A stretch of DNA of 64,000 bases. Origin: Enterococcus avium ATCC 14025. Lineage in GTDB: Bacteria > Bacillota > Bacilli > Lactobacillales > Enterococcaceae. Position 1 is the first letter of the stretch. Each line of letters starts with the position of its first letter. The translations under genes were made by a program, and so were the position numbers. The notes under the pieces were generated by a model. It did not search any database, was not told the DNA's origin, and saw only the letters and a list, made by a program, of their open reading frames with translations. This document shows positions 27,154-38,389 of the stretch, one piece after another. The DNA lies in NCBI RefSeq assembly GCF_000406965.1, contig NZ_KE136364.1, forward strand, positions 138,110-202,109, written 5' to 3'.

Positions 27154-28188
27154 ATGGCATTGATTGAGTTAAATCAAGTGGGGAAAAGTTTTGCCGGCAA
27201 GACTGGACCAATCCACGCAGTCAATGGAATTAATTTAGCAATTGATGAAAAGGATGTTTATGGCATCGTTGGTTATTCAGGAGCTGGCAAGAGCACATTG
27301 GTTCGTTTATTAAATGGATTAGAAACACCTACTGATGGACAAGTATTAGTCAATGGTGAAGATGTTGCCAAGCTGCAAGGAGCAGCATTAAGAACATTTC
27401 GAAAAAAAGTTGGGATGATCTTCCAGCATTTCAATCTATTATGGTCACGAACAGTCATTGAGAATATTCAATTACCCTTAGAATTGGCAGGCGTGGCAAA
27501 AGATCAACGTCACAAAAAAGCAGAAGAACTGCTAAGTCTAGTCGGACTTGATGGCAGAGGAGACGCTTATCCTTCTCAACTATCAGGCGGACAAAAACAA
27601 CGGGTCGGGATCGCAAGAGCGTTAGCCAATGATCCAGATATCCTGCTTTGTGATGAAGCGACCAGTGCGCTAGACCCGCAGACAACGGAAGAAGTTTTAG
27701 AATTACTAGCCAATATTAATAAGAAATTAGGGTTGACGATTGTGTTGATCACTCATGAGATGAACGTAATTCGCAAAATTTGTAACAAGGTCGCTGTGAT
27801 GGAGTTAGGAAAAATCGTAGAAGAAGGTTCTGTTCGCGAAGTGTTCCGCCATCCACAACAGGAAGTGACTAAGATTTTTGTACAGCAGGATCTTGAACCT
27901 AAAGCTGATCCATCTGAATTACTGAAGGAATTTATCAAAGAAAATCCCAACGGAACATTAGCGACATTGCACTTTTTAGAGGACAATGCCAATGAACCAG
28001 TCGTATCACAAGTAATTCGTAATTTTCCAGTGAATATCAGCATCGTTTATGGCAATATCGAACGGGCAACGGGGAATTCCTTCGGCACATTGACGGTTCA
28101 ATTAACTGGCGATGCGGATAAGGTTGAAGAAGCGATCGCCTTTATTGAAAATCAACAAGTGGAAGTGGAGGTGCTGCACCGTGGATAA
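27154..28188 (+). CDS. metN: Methionine ABC transporter ATP-binding protein
   Basis: A 344-residue ABC ATPase: Walker A GYSGAGKST (about 39-47), Q-loop FQHFNLL, signature LSGGQKQR (about 142-149), Walker B ILLCDEATS (about 162-170), and a C-terminal NIL ligand-sensing domain (about 265-340). It drives import of methionine with MetI and MetQ. RBS GAAAGGGTG. Confidence 0.94.
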   Translation: MALIELNQVGKSFAGKTGPIHAVNGINLAIDEKDVYGIVGYSGAGKSTLVRLLNGLETPTDGQVLVNGEDVAKLQGAALRTFRKKVGMIFQHFNLLWSRTVIENIQLPLELAGVAKDQRHKKAEELLSLVGLDGRGDAYPSQLSGGQKQRVGIARALANDPDILLCDEATSALDPQTTEEVLELLANINKKLGLTIVLITHEMNVIRKICNKVAVMELGKIVEEGSVREVFRHPQQEVTKIFVQQDLEPKADPSELLKEFIKENPNGTLATLHFLEDNANEPVVSQVIRNFPVNISIVYGNIERATGNSFGTLTVQLTGDADKVEEAIAFIENQQVEVEVLHRG

Positions 28189-28867
28189 GAGTTTTTCAGA
28201 GACATATTTAAACTTTCAACAGGTATCGTGGGATACGCTAAAGGAAGCCATCAATGATACCTTGTTTATGACGATCGTTTCTATGTTGATCGTGTTTGTC
28301 TTAGGACTATTGCTAGGACTGCTGCTTTATTCATTGGGGCGGAAACATTCCGCTGCTCGCAGTATCTTATATGGACTAGTTTCAATTCTCAGCAATATAT
28401 TCCGATCAACGCCCTTTATGATTTTAATGGTCTTGATTATTCCATTTACTAAAGCATTGGTAGGAACAATGCTAGGCGCGAAAGCAGCGATTCCGGCATT
28501 GGTTTTATCAGCGGCTCCATTTTATGCACGACTGGTTGAAATTGCTTTTCGTGAAGTTGACTCCGGTGTGCTAGAGGCGGCAGATTCGATGGGGGCTAGT
28601 TACTTCCAAACAATCTATAAGGTTTTGATTCCAGAAAGCTTGCCAGCATTGATTTCAGGATTAACAGTTACTTCGGTTTCGATGATCGGTTTTACCGCGA
28701 TGGCGGGTGCAATTGGTGCAGGTGGACTTGGAGCATTGGCCTGGCAAGAAGGCTATCAACGTGGGAATTACACAGTCACACTGGTAGCGACAGTAATCAT
28801 TTTGATTATCGTATTTATCGTTCAAGGACTTGGCGATTTCTTGACAAAACGAACAGACAAACGTTAA
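28181..28867 (+). CDS. metI: Methionine ABC transporter permease
   Basis: A 228-residue MetI-type permease with five predicted helices and the coupling EAA-like segment EAADSMGASYFQTIYKVLIPES (about 128-149). The GTG at 28181 overlaps the metN stop by 8 nt and has GGAGG 9 nt ahead; the longer upstream frame lies inside metN. Confidence 0.93.
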   Translation: MDKSFSETYLNFQQVSWDTLKEAINDTLFMTIVSMLIVFVLGLLLGLLLYSLGRKHSAARSILYGLVSILSNIFRSTPFMILMVLIIPFTKALVGTMLGAKAAIPALVLSAAPFYARLVEIAFREVDSGVLEAADSMGASYFQTIYKVLIPESLPALISGLTVTSVSMIGFTAMAGAIGAGGLGALAWQEGYQRGNYTVTLVATVIILIIVFIVQGLGDFLTKRTDKR

Positions 28868-28922
28868 CACAGAATAGCAATTATTCTTAAAAATAAATCC
28901 AAAAAAATAGGGGGAACCATCA

Positions 28923-29765
28923 ATGAAAAAGAAAATTTTAGGTTTTGCAGCAGCAGCATTATTAACAGTTGGCTTGGCAGCATGCGGAAATAGCAGTTCA
29001 GGCTCATCAGACAGCAGCAGTAAAGAAAAGAGCGACACATTAGTCGTCGGTGCATCACCAACTCCGCATGCGGAAATCTTGGAGCACGTAAAGCCATTGC
29101 TTGAAAAAGAAGGCGTGACTTTGGAAATCAAAAAATTTGATGACTATGTGTTACCAAACAAAGCGCTGGCAGACAAAGATATCGATGCAAACTATTTCCA
29201 GCACAAACCTTTCTTTGAAAAGGCAGTGAAAGAGAATGACTACAAATTCACGGATGCAGGTGCTGTTCATATCGAACCAATGGGCTTGTACTCTAAAAAA
29301 ATCAAAGACATCAAAGATTTAAAAGAAGGCGCAACAGTTATCACTTCAAGTTCTGAATCAGACTGGGGACGCATCATCACAATCTTGCAAGATGCGGATT
29401 TAGTCAAGGTTAAAGACGGTGTAGATTTAGAAACAGCAACATTTGAGGATATTGCTGAAAATCCTAAGAATTTAAAATTCGATCACTCAATTGACCCTGC
29501 TTTGTTGGCTACAACTTACAGCAATGATGAAGGCGATCTAGTAGCGATCAATGCCAACTTCGCTTATGGTGCTGGTTTAAATCCAGTGAAGGATGCTGTC
29601 TTGCTTGAAAAAGATACTTCTCCATATGCCAACATTTTAGCTGTTCGTACAGAAGATAAAGACGATCCTCGGATTGAAAAACTGAACAAAGTCCTACATG
29701 AAAAAGATGTTCAAGATTGGATCTTAGAAAAATGGGACGGGTCTGTAAAACCAGTTGATAAATAA
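28923..29765 (+). CDS. metQ: Methionine-binding lipoprotein
   Basis: A 280-residue NlpA/MetQ-family substrate-binding lipoprotein: signal peptide with lipobox LAAC (Cys about 21), Ser-rich linker, then the binding domain (GASPTPHAEILEHVKPLLE; NYFQHKPFFE; GAVHIEPMGLYSKK). Anchored to the outer membrane face, it feeds MetNI. RBS AGGGGG. It is last in the operon. Confidence 0.94.
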   Translation: MKKKILGFAAAALLTVGLAACGNSSSGSSDSSSKEKSDTLVVGASPTPHAEILEHVKPLLEKEGVTLEIKKFDDYVLPNKALADKDIDANYFQHKPFFEKAVKENDYKFTDAGAVHIEPMGLYSKKIKDIKDLKEGATVITSSSESDWGRIITILQDADLVKVKDGVDLETATFEDIAENPKNLKFDHSIDPALLATTYSNDEGDLVAINANFAYGAGLNPVKDAVLLEKDTSPYANILAVRTEDKDDPRIEKLNKVLHEKDVQDWILEKWDGSVKPVDK

Positions 29766-29772
29766 TTTAATT

Positions 29773-29811
29773 AAGCGCTGAAGGAGTAAAATCTTTCAGC
29801 GCTTTTTTTCA
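29773..29811 (+). terminator. Terminator of metNIQ
   Basis: AAGCGCTGAA (29773-29782) pairs with TTCAGCGCTT (29795-29804), and a T-run follows. Confidence 0.88.
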
Positions 29812-29915
29812 GCCTATTTTATACTGACAAAGGTATAAAAAAATCATACTTTACTTAACTACTAGCTGTTACACTGGAAATATAAATTTTAAATCAGCTC
29901 GAAAGGATGGACTAT

Positions 29916-30338
29916 ATGAAATTAAATGGAAGTTGTTTGTGCAACTCGGTGACGGTTACTATAGAAGAAGTTGAACCAGCGATCACCGTCTGTCATTGTC
30001 ATATGTGTCAAAAATTCTTCGGTGGACCATTTTTGTCATTAGCGAGTGTGTTGCCAAAGGATGTTGAGATCAGTGGAGAAGAACAGATTCAGCGCTATCT
30101 GTCTTCGGAATGGGCAGAACGGGGATTTTGTAAGAAATGCGGCAGCGGTCTGTTCTATCATAGCTTGGCAGATGACGAATATTATTTTCCAGCGGGCTTG
30201 TTTGCTGAAATCGATCAAGCGAAGCTGACGACGGAAATTTTTTATGATCAGAAGTCGGCGTTCTTTCATTTTAAGGAGTCCACAGAAAAATTAACCGAGG
30301 AAGCGTTCTTACAAAAACTCTTTACAGATTCTGATTAG
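29916..30338 (+). CDS. GFA-family zinc protein
   Basis: A 140-residue protein of the glutathione-dependent formaldehyde-activating (GFA/CENP-V) fold. Zn ligands: GSCLC (about 4-8), CHCHMCQKFFG (about 26-36) and FCKKCGSGLFY (about 72-82). Enterococci mostly lack the formaldehyde pathway with this name, so the activity is open. The ATG at 29916 is preferred, since AAAGGA sits 9 nt ahead and an ATG at 29907 would overlap it. Confidence 0.8.
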   Translation: MKLNGSCLCNSVTVTIEEVEPAITVCHCHMCQKFFGGPFLSLASVLPKDVEISGEEQIQRYLSSEWAERGFCKKCGSGLFYHSLADDEYYFPAGLFAEIDQAKLTTEIFYDQKSAFFHFKESTEKLTEEAFLQKLFTDSD

Positions 30339-30421
30339 TTCAGTCGAGAAAAAGTATTTTTATAATTATTCTAAATAAAGGATAGTTTTTTAGAAGAAAA
30401 TTGGTGAATCAGTTTGTATTC

Positions 30422-30452
30422 CATTCTCATTTAGTCTAAAATATGTGAGAAC
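30422..30452 (+). promoter_or_regulatory. Dyad upstream of sufC
   Basis: ATTCTCA and TGAGAAC arms about 15 bp apart lie 25-55 bp before sufC, around a TCTAAAATAT segment that could be the -10 region. A possible operator of the suf operon; no known regulator site is recognised. Confidence 0.35.
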
Positions 30453-30478
30453 GAGAAAAAAATTTTGGAGGTACTTTC

Positions 30479-31249
30479 ATGTCAGTTTTAGAAATCAAAG
30501 ACTTGCACGTTGCCATTGACGATAAAGAAATTTTAAAAGGTGTAAACCTTGAGATGAAGACAGGAGAAATCCACGCCATCATGGGACCAAATGGGACTGG
30601 TAAGTCAACTTTATCCGCAGCAATCATGGGCAACCCAAACTATGAAGTGACGAAAGGCGAAATCCTTTTCGATGGAAAAAATATCTTAGACTTGGAAGTC
30701 GACGAACGCGCACGTCTAGGGTTATTCTTAGCGATGCAATATCCAAGCGAAATCCCGGGAATCAGTAATGCTGAGTTCATGCGAGCAGCGATCAACGCTC
30801 GTCGTGAAGAAGATGAAAAAATCTCCGTGATGCAATTTTTGAAAAAATTAGATAAAAAAATGGAATTGTTGAATATGCCAGAAGAAATGGCGGAACGCTA
30901 TTTGAACGAAGGCTTCTCTGGTGGGGAAAAGAAACGTAACGAGATTTTACAGTTATTGATGATCGAACCTACTTTTGCAATTTTAGATGAAATTGACTCA
31001 GGACTTGATATCGATGCCTTGAAGGTCGTAGCGAAAGGGATCAATGAAATGCGCGGTGAAGAGTTTGGCGCGTTGATCATTACCCACTACCAACGTCTAT
31101 TGAACTACATCGTACCTGATGTGGTGCATATTATGATGGATGGCCGAGTAGTCTTGACTGGCGATGCAGAATTAGCAAAACGTTTAGAAGCTGAAGGCTA
31201 CGCAGGCATCTCTGCTGAATTAGGTATCGATTACAAAGAAGAAGTTTAG
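30479..31249 (+). CDS. sufC: Fe-S cluster assembly ATPase SufC
   Basis: A 256-residue ABC-type ATPase. Walker A GPNGTGKST (about 36-44), signature FSGGEKKRNE (about 144-153) and Walker B FAILDEIDSGLD (about 164-175). It forms SufBC2D, the scaffold on which Fe-S clusters are built in the cytosol. First gene of sufCDSU-B; GGAGG ahead of the ATG. Confidence 0.95.
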   Translation: MSVLEIKDLHVAIDDKEILKGVNLEMKTGEIHAIMGPNGTGKSTLSAAIMGNPNYEVTKGEILFDGKNILDLEVDERARLGLFLAMQYPSEIPGISNAEFMRAAINARREEDEKISVMQFLKKLDKKMELLNMPEEMAERYLNEGFSGGEKKRNEILQLLMIEPTFAILDEIDSGLDIDALKVVAKGINEMRGEEFGALIITHYQRLLNYIVPDVVHIMMDGRVVLTGDAELAKRLEAEGYAGISAELGIDYKEEV

Positions 31250-31262
31250 GAGGGCAAGATAG

Positions 31263-34235
<2,973 letters not shown>

Positions 34236-34380
34236 CAAGATAAATACTTTAATATGAATGAGGATGCCAGTTCTACTTTCTGCTTTAGCAGATTTAGTAG
34301 AATGGTATACGGCATGAGAATCAAACTTATTTTTCTGAAGGGAAAATAAATACATTAATACGAATAAGGAGCGGGACTAC
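34236..34380 (+). promoter_or_regulatory. sufU-sufB spacer with hairpin and duplicated leader motif
   Basis: The stem-loop TTCTACT...AGTAGAA with inner TCTGC/GCAGA (about 34273-34304) sits between two imperfect copies of ATAAATAC(A/T)TTAATA(T/C)GAAT(A/G)AGGA (about 34242-34264 and 34347-34369). The second copy supplies the sufB ribosome site. It may tune sufB expression, or be the trace of a small duplication. Confidence 0.5.
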
Positions 34381-35775
34381 ATGAGTGTACCTGAAATGCA
34401 AGAGGAATATCAATTTGGCTTCCACGATGATATCGAACCCGTCTTCACGACTGGTGAAGGTCTATCGGAAGAAGTCATTCGCGAGATCTCCCGCGCAAAA
34501 GGAGAACCAGAATGGATGTTGGATTTCCGCTTGAAATCCTTAGAAACATTCAGAAAATTAGAGATTCCCGGTTACGGACCAGATTTATCCGAACTGGATT
34601 ACGATAAAATCAACTACTTCATCCGTTCCAGCGACAAACCTGCACGTGATTGGGATGATGTACCAGAAGAAATCAAAACGACCTTTGAACGTCTAGGGAT
34701 TCCAGAAGCAGAACGCGCTTATTTAGCTGGTGCCTCTGCCCAATACGAATCAGAAGTGGTGTATCACAACATGAAGGACGAGTTCACCAAATTAGGGATC
34801 GTCTTCACGGATACAGATTCAGCTTTGAAGGAATACCCTGAATTATTCAAAGAATATTTCGGAACATTAGTACCACCATCCGATAACAAATTAGCTGCAC
34901 TAAACTCAGCAGCTTGGTCAGGTGGAACCTTCATCTATGTACCAAAAGGTGTGAAGACCGATATTCCGATTCAGTCTTACTTCCGAATCAATTCGGCAAA
35001 CACTGGACAATTCGAACGGACATTGATTATCGTGGACGAAGGCGCAAGTATCAATTATGTTGAAGGCTGTACCGCACCAACGTACTCTTCTGACAGCCTG
35101 CATGCCGCAGTCGTAGAAGTTTTCGTTAAAAAAGACGGCTACTGCCGTTACACCACGATCCAAAACTGGTCAAACAACGTCTACAGTTTGGAAACAAAAC
35201 GTGGACAAGCCCAAGAAAACGCGACAATGGAATGGGTCGATGGAAACTTAGGCTCAAAAGTAACCATGAAATACCCAAGTGTCTATATGGAAGGCAAAGG
35301 CGCCCGCGGTACGATGCTATCGATCGCTGTAGCCGGCAAGAATATCGTGCTAGACAACGGTGCCCGCATGATCCATAATGCACCAAACACCTCCAGCTCG
35401 ATTGTTTCAAAATCCATCGCTAAAGATGGCGGCGCCGTAGACTACCGTGGAACGGTCCGCTTCGGACGAAACAGTGCAGGTTCATTCAGCCATATCGAGT
35501 GCGATACGATCATCATGGATGATCAATCAAGTTCCGATACGATCCCGTACAACGAGATCTTGAATGGAAATGTGTCTCTGGAGCATGAAGCGAAGGTTTC
35601 AAAAATCTCTGAAGAACAATTGTATTATCTGATGAGTCGCGGGATCTCTGAACAAGAAGCGACGGAGATGATCGTTATGGGATTTGTGGAACCATTTACG
35701 AAGGAATTACCAATGGAATACGCTGTGGAGTTGAACCGTCTGATTCAGTATGAGATGGAAGGCAGTGTTGGGTAA
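34381..35775 (+). CDS. sufB: Fe-S cluster scaffold SufB, 3' end rebuilt by element integration
   Basis: A 464-residue SufB with the beta-helix core, conserved EGCTAPTY (about 223-230) and C-terminal [21 protein letters not shown] (about 419-439). The integrated element has supplied the last codons: the native tail, encoding the same Met-Glu-Gly-Ser-Val-Gly, is found at 54984 with different third-codon bases. The protein sequence is thereby preserved. Confidence 0.95.
   Translation: MSVPEMQEEYQFGFHDDIEPVFTTGEGLSEEVIREISRAKGEPEWMLDFRLKSLETFRKLEIPGYGPDLSELDYDKINYFIRSSDKPARDWDDVPEEIKTTFERLGIPEAERAYLAGASAQYESEVVYHNMKDEFTKLGIVFTDTDSALKEYPELFKEYFGTLVPPSDNKLAALNSAAWSGGTFIYVPKGVKTDIPIQSYFRINSANTGQFERTLIIVDEGASINYVEGCTAPTYSSDSLHAAVVEVFVKKDGYCRYTTIQNWSNNVYSLETKRGQAQENATMEWVDGNLGSKVTMKYPSVYMEGKGARGTMLSIAVAGKNIVLDNGARMIHNAPNTSSSIVSKSIAKDGGAVDYRGTVRFGRNSAGSFSHIECDTIIMDDQSSSDTIPYNEILNGNVSLEHEAKVSKISEEQLYYLMSRGISEQEATEMIVMGFVEPFTKELPMEYAVELNRLIQYEMEGSVG
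35755..35775 (+). other. attL of the integrated element (3' end of sufB)
   Basis: ATGGAAGGCAG (35755-35765) is identical to 54984-54994 and is followed at both places by GT(T/C)GG(G/A)TA. Recombination within this core leaves sufB in frame with an element-borne end. Confidence 0.8.
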
Positions 35776-35787
35776 ACCTGTTATAGG

Positions 35788-35826
35788 AGCTAGAACCCTT
35801 GATATATAAGGGTTCTAGCTTTTTTG
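35788..35826 (+). terminator. Terminator behind sufB, supplied by the element
   Basis: AGCTAGAACCCT pairs with AGGGTTCTAGCT and is followed by TTTTTT. It lies inside the element and replaces the native sufB terminator, displaced to 55019-55055. Confidence 0.9.
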
Positions 35827-35846
35827 TTTTGCCTGTATACTAGAAA

Positions 35847-35864
35847 TGACCAGATTTTGACCAG
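35847..35864. repeat. Left copy of an 18-bp end repeat
   Basis: TGACCAGATTTTGACCAG is identical to 54861-54878 and consists of two TGACCAG units 11 bp apart, one helical turn. It lies about 90 bp inside attL; candidate arm-type integrase site. Confidence 0.75.
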
Positions 35865-35869
35865 CTCTT

Positions 35870-37012
35870 TTACTGATGAGCCATCATATCAGCAAAGTCT
35901 TGACCTGTTTTCTTAGGTGCATTATTTGTAATATGTGCATAGATGTCTAATGTCACTTTACTATTTTCATGCCCTAATCGTTGTTGAACTACCTTGACAG
36001 ATTCTCCTGCTTCTAATAATAAACTAGCATGTGTATGTCTAAACCCATGAGGTGTAATACGAGGCAAGTTATATTTTTTCAAAATATATCTTAACCAATC
36101 ATTAACAGTGTTTGGAATGTATAGAGTGTTTTTAACTGTTGTAAAAACATGTTGCTCTTTAGAGCTAGTATTGTATCCAAGTTTTAAATACTCTTCTTTT
36201 TGCTGTAATTTCCAGTTGTTGAGGATAGAAAGAGTCTCAGTATCTAAAGAGATAACTCGTCTAGAAGCTCTTGTTTTCGGAGATTGAATTATAACTTTAC
36301 CAAATTCATCTACAGCAAGAGTTTTATTGACATGTAGTTCTTTATTAAACGTGTCTATGTCTTTCCACTGTAAAGCGAGTACTTCACTCTTTCTCATACC
36401 TGTGTATGCCAATAATCTGAAGAAGGCGTATTGTTTCATGTTACCAAAATCTTTAAAAGCATCCAGTAAATTATTAAGCTCCTCTTTTGAGTAAAATTTA
36501 CGATTTTTCTCATACTCTTTTTTTCGTGGAAGAAGTGTTTTTTCCATAGGATTATTGTCAATATATTGCATTGCAACCCCGTAGCGTAAAATTTGTGCAG
36601 TCTGTTTTCTCATATAATCGTAACTTTCATATTTACTGTGCCATTCATCTACCACTTTTTGACAATATGGGACAGAGATATTCGATAGTTTAAGCTTACC
36701 AAATGCTGGAAGTATTTGATTATTTGCGTATCTTACTGAGATTGCGATTGTTGAAGCTTTAACACTGGTACGCTGATGAGTTATCCATTCATTATACAGG
36801 TCTTCAAATGTCATATCAGGTGCTTTCTTTTTAACACCGTATAATATTTGATGTCTGTACTCGTCATAATCTTTTTGAGCTTCTTGTTTGCTACTAAAAC
36901 CTCTTCTCGTAGTATTTATTTTTTCACCAGTTCGTGGATCGGTGGCAATGTGTCCTTTATACATCCACGCCACTTGACCGTTTTTCTTTTTGTACTTTGA
37001 TATTTTTGCCAT
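35870..37012 (-). CDS. int: Site-specific tyrosine recombinase (phage-type integrase)
   Basis: A 380-residue integrase: N-terminal AP2-like arm-binding domain (about 1-60, KKNGQVAWMYKGHI), SAM-like core-binding domain (about 65-160), and catalytic domain with R in YTGMRKSEV (about 208), H-x-x-R in HGFRHTHAS (about 320), H in LGHENSKVT (about 345) and the nucleophile Tyr in LDIYAHI (about 354). The ATG at 37012 follows GAGGAG. It is transcribed toward attL. Confidence 0.93.
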   Translation of the reverse strand: MAKISKYKKKNGQVAWMYKGHIATDPRTGEKINTTRRGFSSKQEAQKDYDEYRHQILYGVKKKAPDMTFEDLYNEWITHQRTSVKASTIAISVRYANNQILPAFGKLKLSNISVPYCQKVVDEWHSKYESYDYMRKQTAQILRYGVAMQYIDNNPMEKTLLPRKKEYEKNRKFYSKEELNNLLDAFKDFGNMKQYAFFRLLAYTGMRKSEVLALQWKDIDTFNKELHVNKTLAVDEFGKVIIQSPKTRASRRVISLDTETLSILNNWKLQQKEEYLKLGYNTSSKEQHVFTTVKNTLYIPNTVNDWLRYILKKYNLPRITPHGFRHTHASLLLEAGESVKVVQQRLGHENSKVTLDIYAHITNNAPKKTGQDFADMMAHQ

Positions 37013-37050
37013 TAAATCATCTCCTCTTAGTTTACAAGGAGTACTTACCA

Positions 37051-37785
37051 CTAGATGGTATCACCTCCCTTCATTTTTTTCTTAGTGTATTTTTTCCCAA
37101 TTGATGAAATCGTTTGTTCTAGCTTGTTTATATTATCAGTAATTTCTCTCACAGCTTCTTCGGGATAAGACATGTCTTTCAATTGAATAGGTAGCCATTC
37201 ATCTACCATTCTTTCTAGTAGTTCTTCTATACTGCTAGTGAGGAAAAGAATGTTATTGTCAAATTCTTCTACAATAGCATTGATGAATAATTCTTCTATT
37301 TTTAAGATATTGAAAAGACTAATTTTTTCATTTTTAACTTTATTACAAGTCTTGTTAGCAATAAATTCTTGCATCTCTGGTTCTAATTTGGAATATCTAT
37401 CCAGCCATGTATCTAAATTAGAGTGTACTGGTGGGAACTGTTGACGAAGATGCTGGAACAGGTTTTTATCTGGAAATGTTATACCATCTAGTACAATGCT
37501 ATCTCTATAAAGAATAATTCCCAAAATATATTCTTCTACATTGCCACAAACTAACTCCTCTATACTCATATTTCCCAAATCAGCAATTCGGGATAATCGC
37601 TCTGGTATTGGTAAATAGGTTCCCTTCTCCCATTCGTAGATAGTTTTTTTGTCAATTAATTGACCGTTGTTAATCATAAGACCAAATGCTGGTTGTGTTA
37701 ATTTTTTACTCTTTCTTATAGCTTTTATTTTTGTTCCGAGTATCTTTTTTCGTTCTAAATAATTTATTGGTGGACGTTTTATCAT
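37051..37785 (-). CDS. XRE-family repressor-like regulator of the element
   Basis: A 244-residue protein with an N-terminal HTH (KIKAIRKSKKLTQPAFGLMI ... KTIYEWEKGTYLPIPERLSRIA, about 18-68) and a C-terminal helical region of unknown type; no LexA-like protease dyad (S...K) is evident, as in Stl/Rpr-type repressors. Start ATG 37785 with GGAGG 10 nt ahead (a GTG at 37794 is closer). It lies upstream of int in the same direction and opposite to the xis gene, as a lysogeny-type switch. Confidence 0.82.
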   Translation of the reverse strand: MIKRPPINYLERKKILGTKIKAIRKSKKLTQPAFGLMINNGQLIDKKTIYEWEKGTYLPIPERLSRIADLGNMSIEELVCGNVEEYILGIILYRDSIVLDGITFPDKNLFQHLRQQFPPVHSNLDTWLDRYSKLEPEMQEFIANKTCNKVKNEKISLFNILKIEELFINAIVEEFDNNILFLTSSIEELLERMVDEWLPIQLKDMSYPEEAVREITDNINKLEQTISSIGKKYTKKKMKGGDTI

Positions 37786-37807
37786 ATTGACCACACCTCC
37801 TAAAATT

Positions 37808-37882
37808 AGTATACCTCAAAAAAGGGGTGTTGTAAATAAATTTTACAAAGCTGTTGACACCCCTTTTTTATCGAGGTATTAT
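37808..37882. promoter_or_regulatory. Divergent promoter pair with matching operators (genetic switch)
   Basis: Rightward: TTGACA (37854-37859), 17 bp, TATTAT (37877-37882). Leftward: TTTACA (37831-37836, minus strand), 17 bp, TATACT (37808-37813). The spacers carry the two arms of a large inverted repeat, ATACCTC(A)6GGGGTGT (37811-37830) and ACACCCC(T)6ATCGAGGTAT (37857-37879). A repressor bound to these arms would cover both promoters. It is the control point between int/repressor and replication genes. Confidence 0.82.
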
Positions 37883-38016
37883 GTGTATGTCGATGAACTG
37901 GTAATCATTTTTTGTTTGATTAATCGGTTAATAACAAAATACTTTTATTTTGAGCAAAAAATACGAAGATAATTCTTAGAAAATTTGTTCAAGCAATCAC
38001 GAAAGGAGGGGGAAAT

Positions 38017-38292
38017 ATGTCTCTACAAATCATTGATAGCATTGTTTCTATACAAGTTGAACAACAAGTGAAAGAGATAATTACAGTGCTAAAGCCTATG
38101 CTAGAAGACATTATTTCTGGAGTCACTCTAGAGTATATGGACTATCAGCAGGCAAGTGAATATCTAGGTGTATCAGTAGGAACGATTAGAAAATATGTTT
38201 CTCAATACGGGTTACCTGTTATAAAAATTGATACGGTCATTAGATTTAAAAAATCTGATATTGATAGTTTCATGGAACGGTATAAAGGTTGA
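38017..38292 (+). CDS. xis: Excisionase-like helix-turn-helix protein
   Basis: A 91-residue protein. An N-terminal helical segment precedes a C-terminal MerR/HTH_17-like excisionase domain (YMDYQQASEYLGVSVGTIRKYVSQYGLP ... RFKKSDIDSFMERYK, about 47-90). It likely assists excision or regulates. RBS AAAGGAGGGGG. First gene rightward from the switch. Confidence 0.8.
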   Translation: MSLQIIDSIVSIQVEQQVKEIITVLKPMLEDIISGVTLEYMDYQQASEYLGVSVGTIRKYVSQYGLPVIKIDTVIRFKKSDIDSFMERYKG

Positions 38293-38302
38293 GTAAACAA
38301 AT

Positions 38303-38360
38303 AAGACTAAAACATATAGTAATAAAGAGTTTGTTTTTATTATCTGTATGTTTTAGTCTT
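38303..38360 (+). other. Long hairpin ahead of the replication gene
   Basis: AAGACTAAAACATA (38303-38316) pairs perfectly with TATGTTTTAGTCTT (38347-38360), 30 bp before the PrimPol start. There is no long T-run, so it is either a weak attenuator or part of a replication origin. Confidence 0.5.
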
Positions 38361-38389
38361 TAACAGAATTTTATAAGGAGGAAACACAA

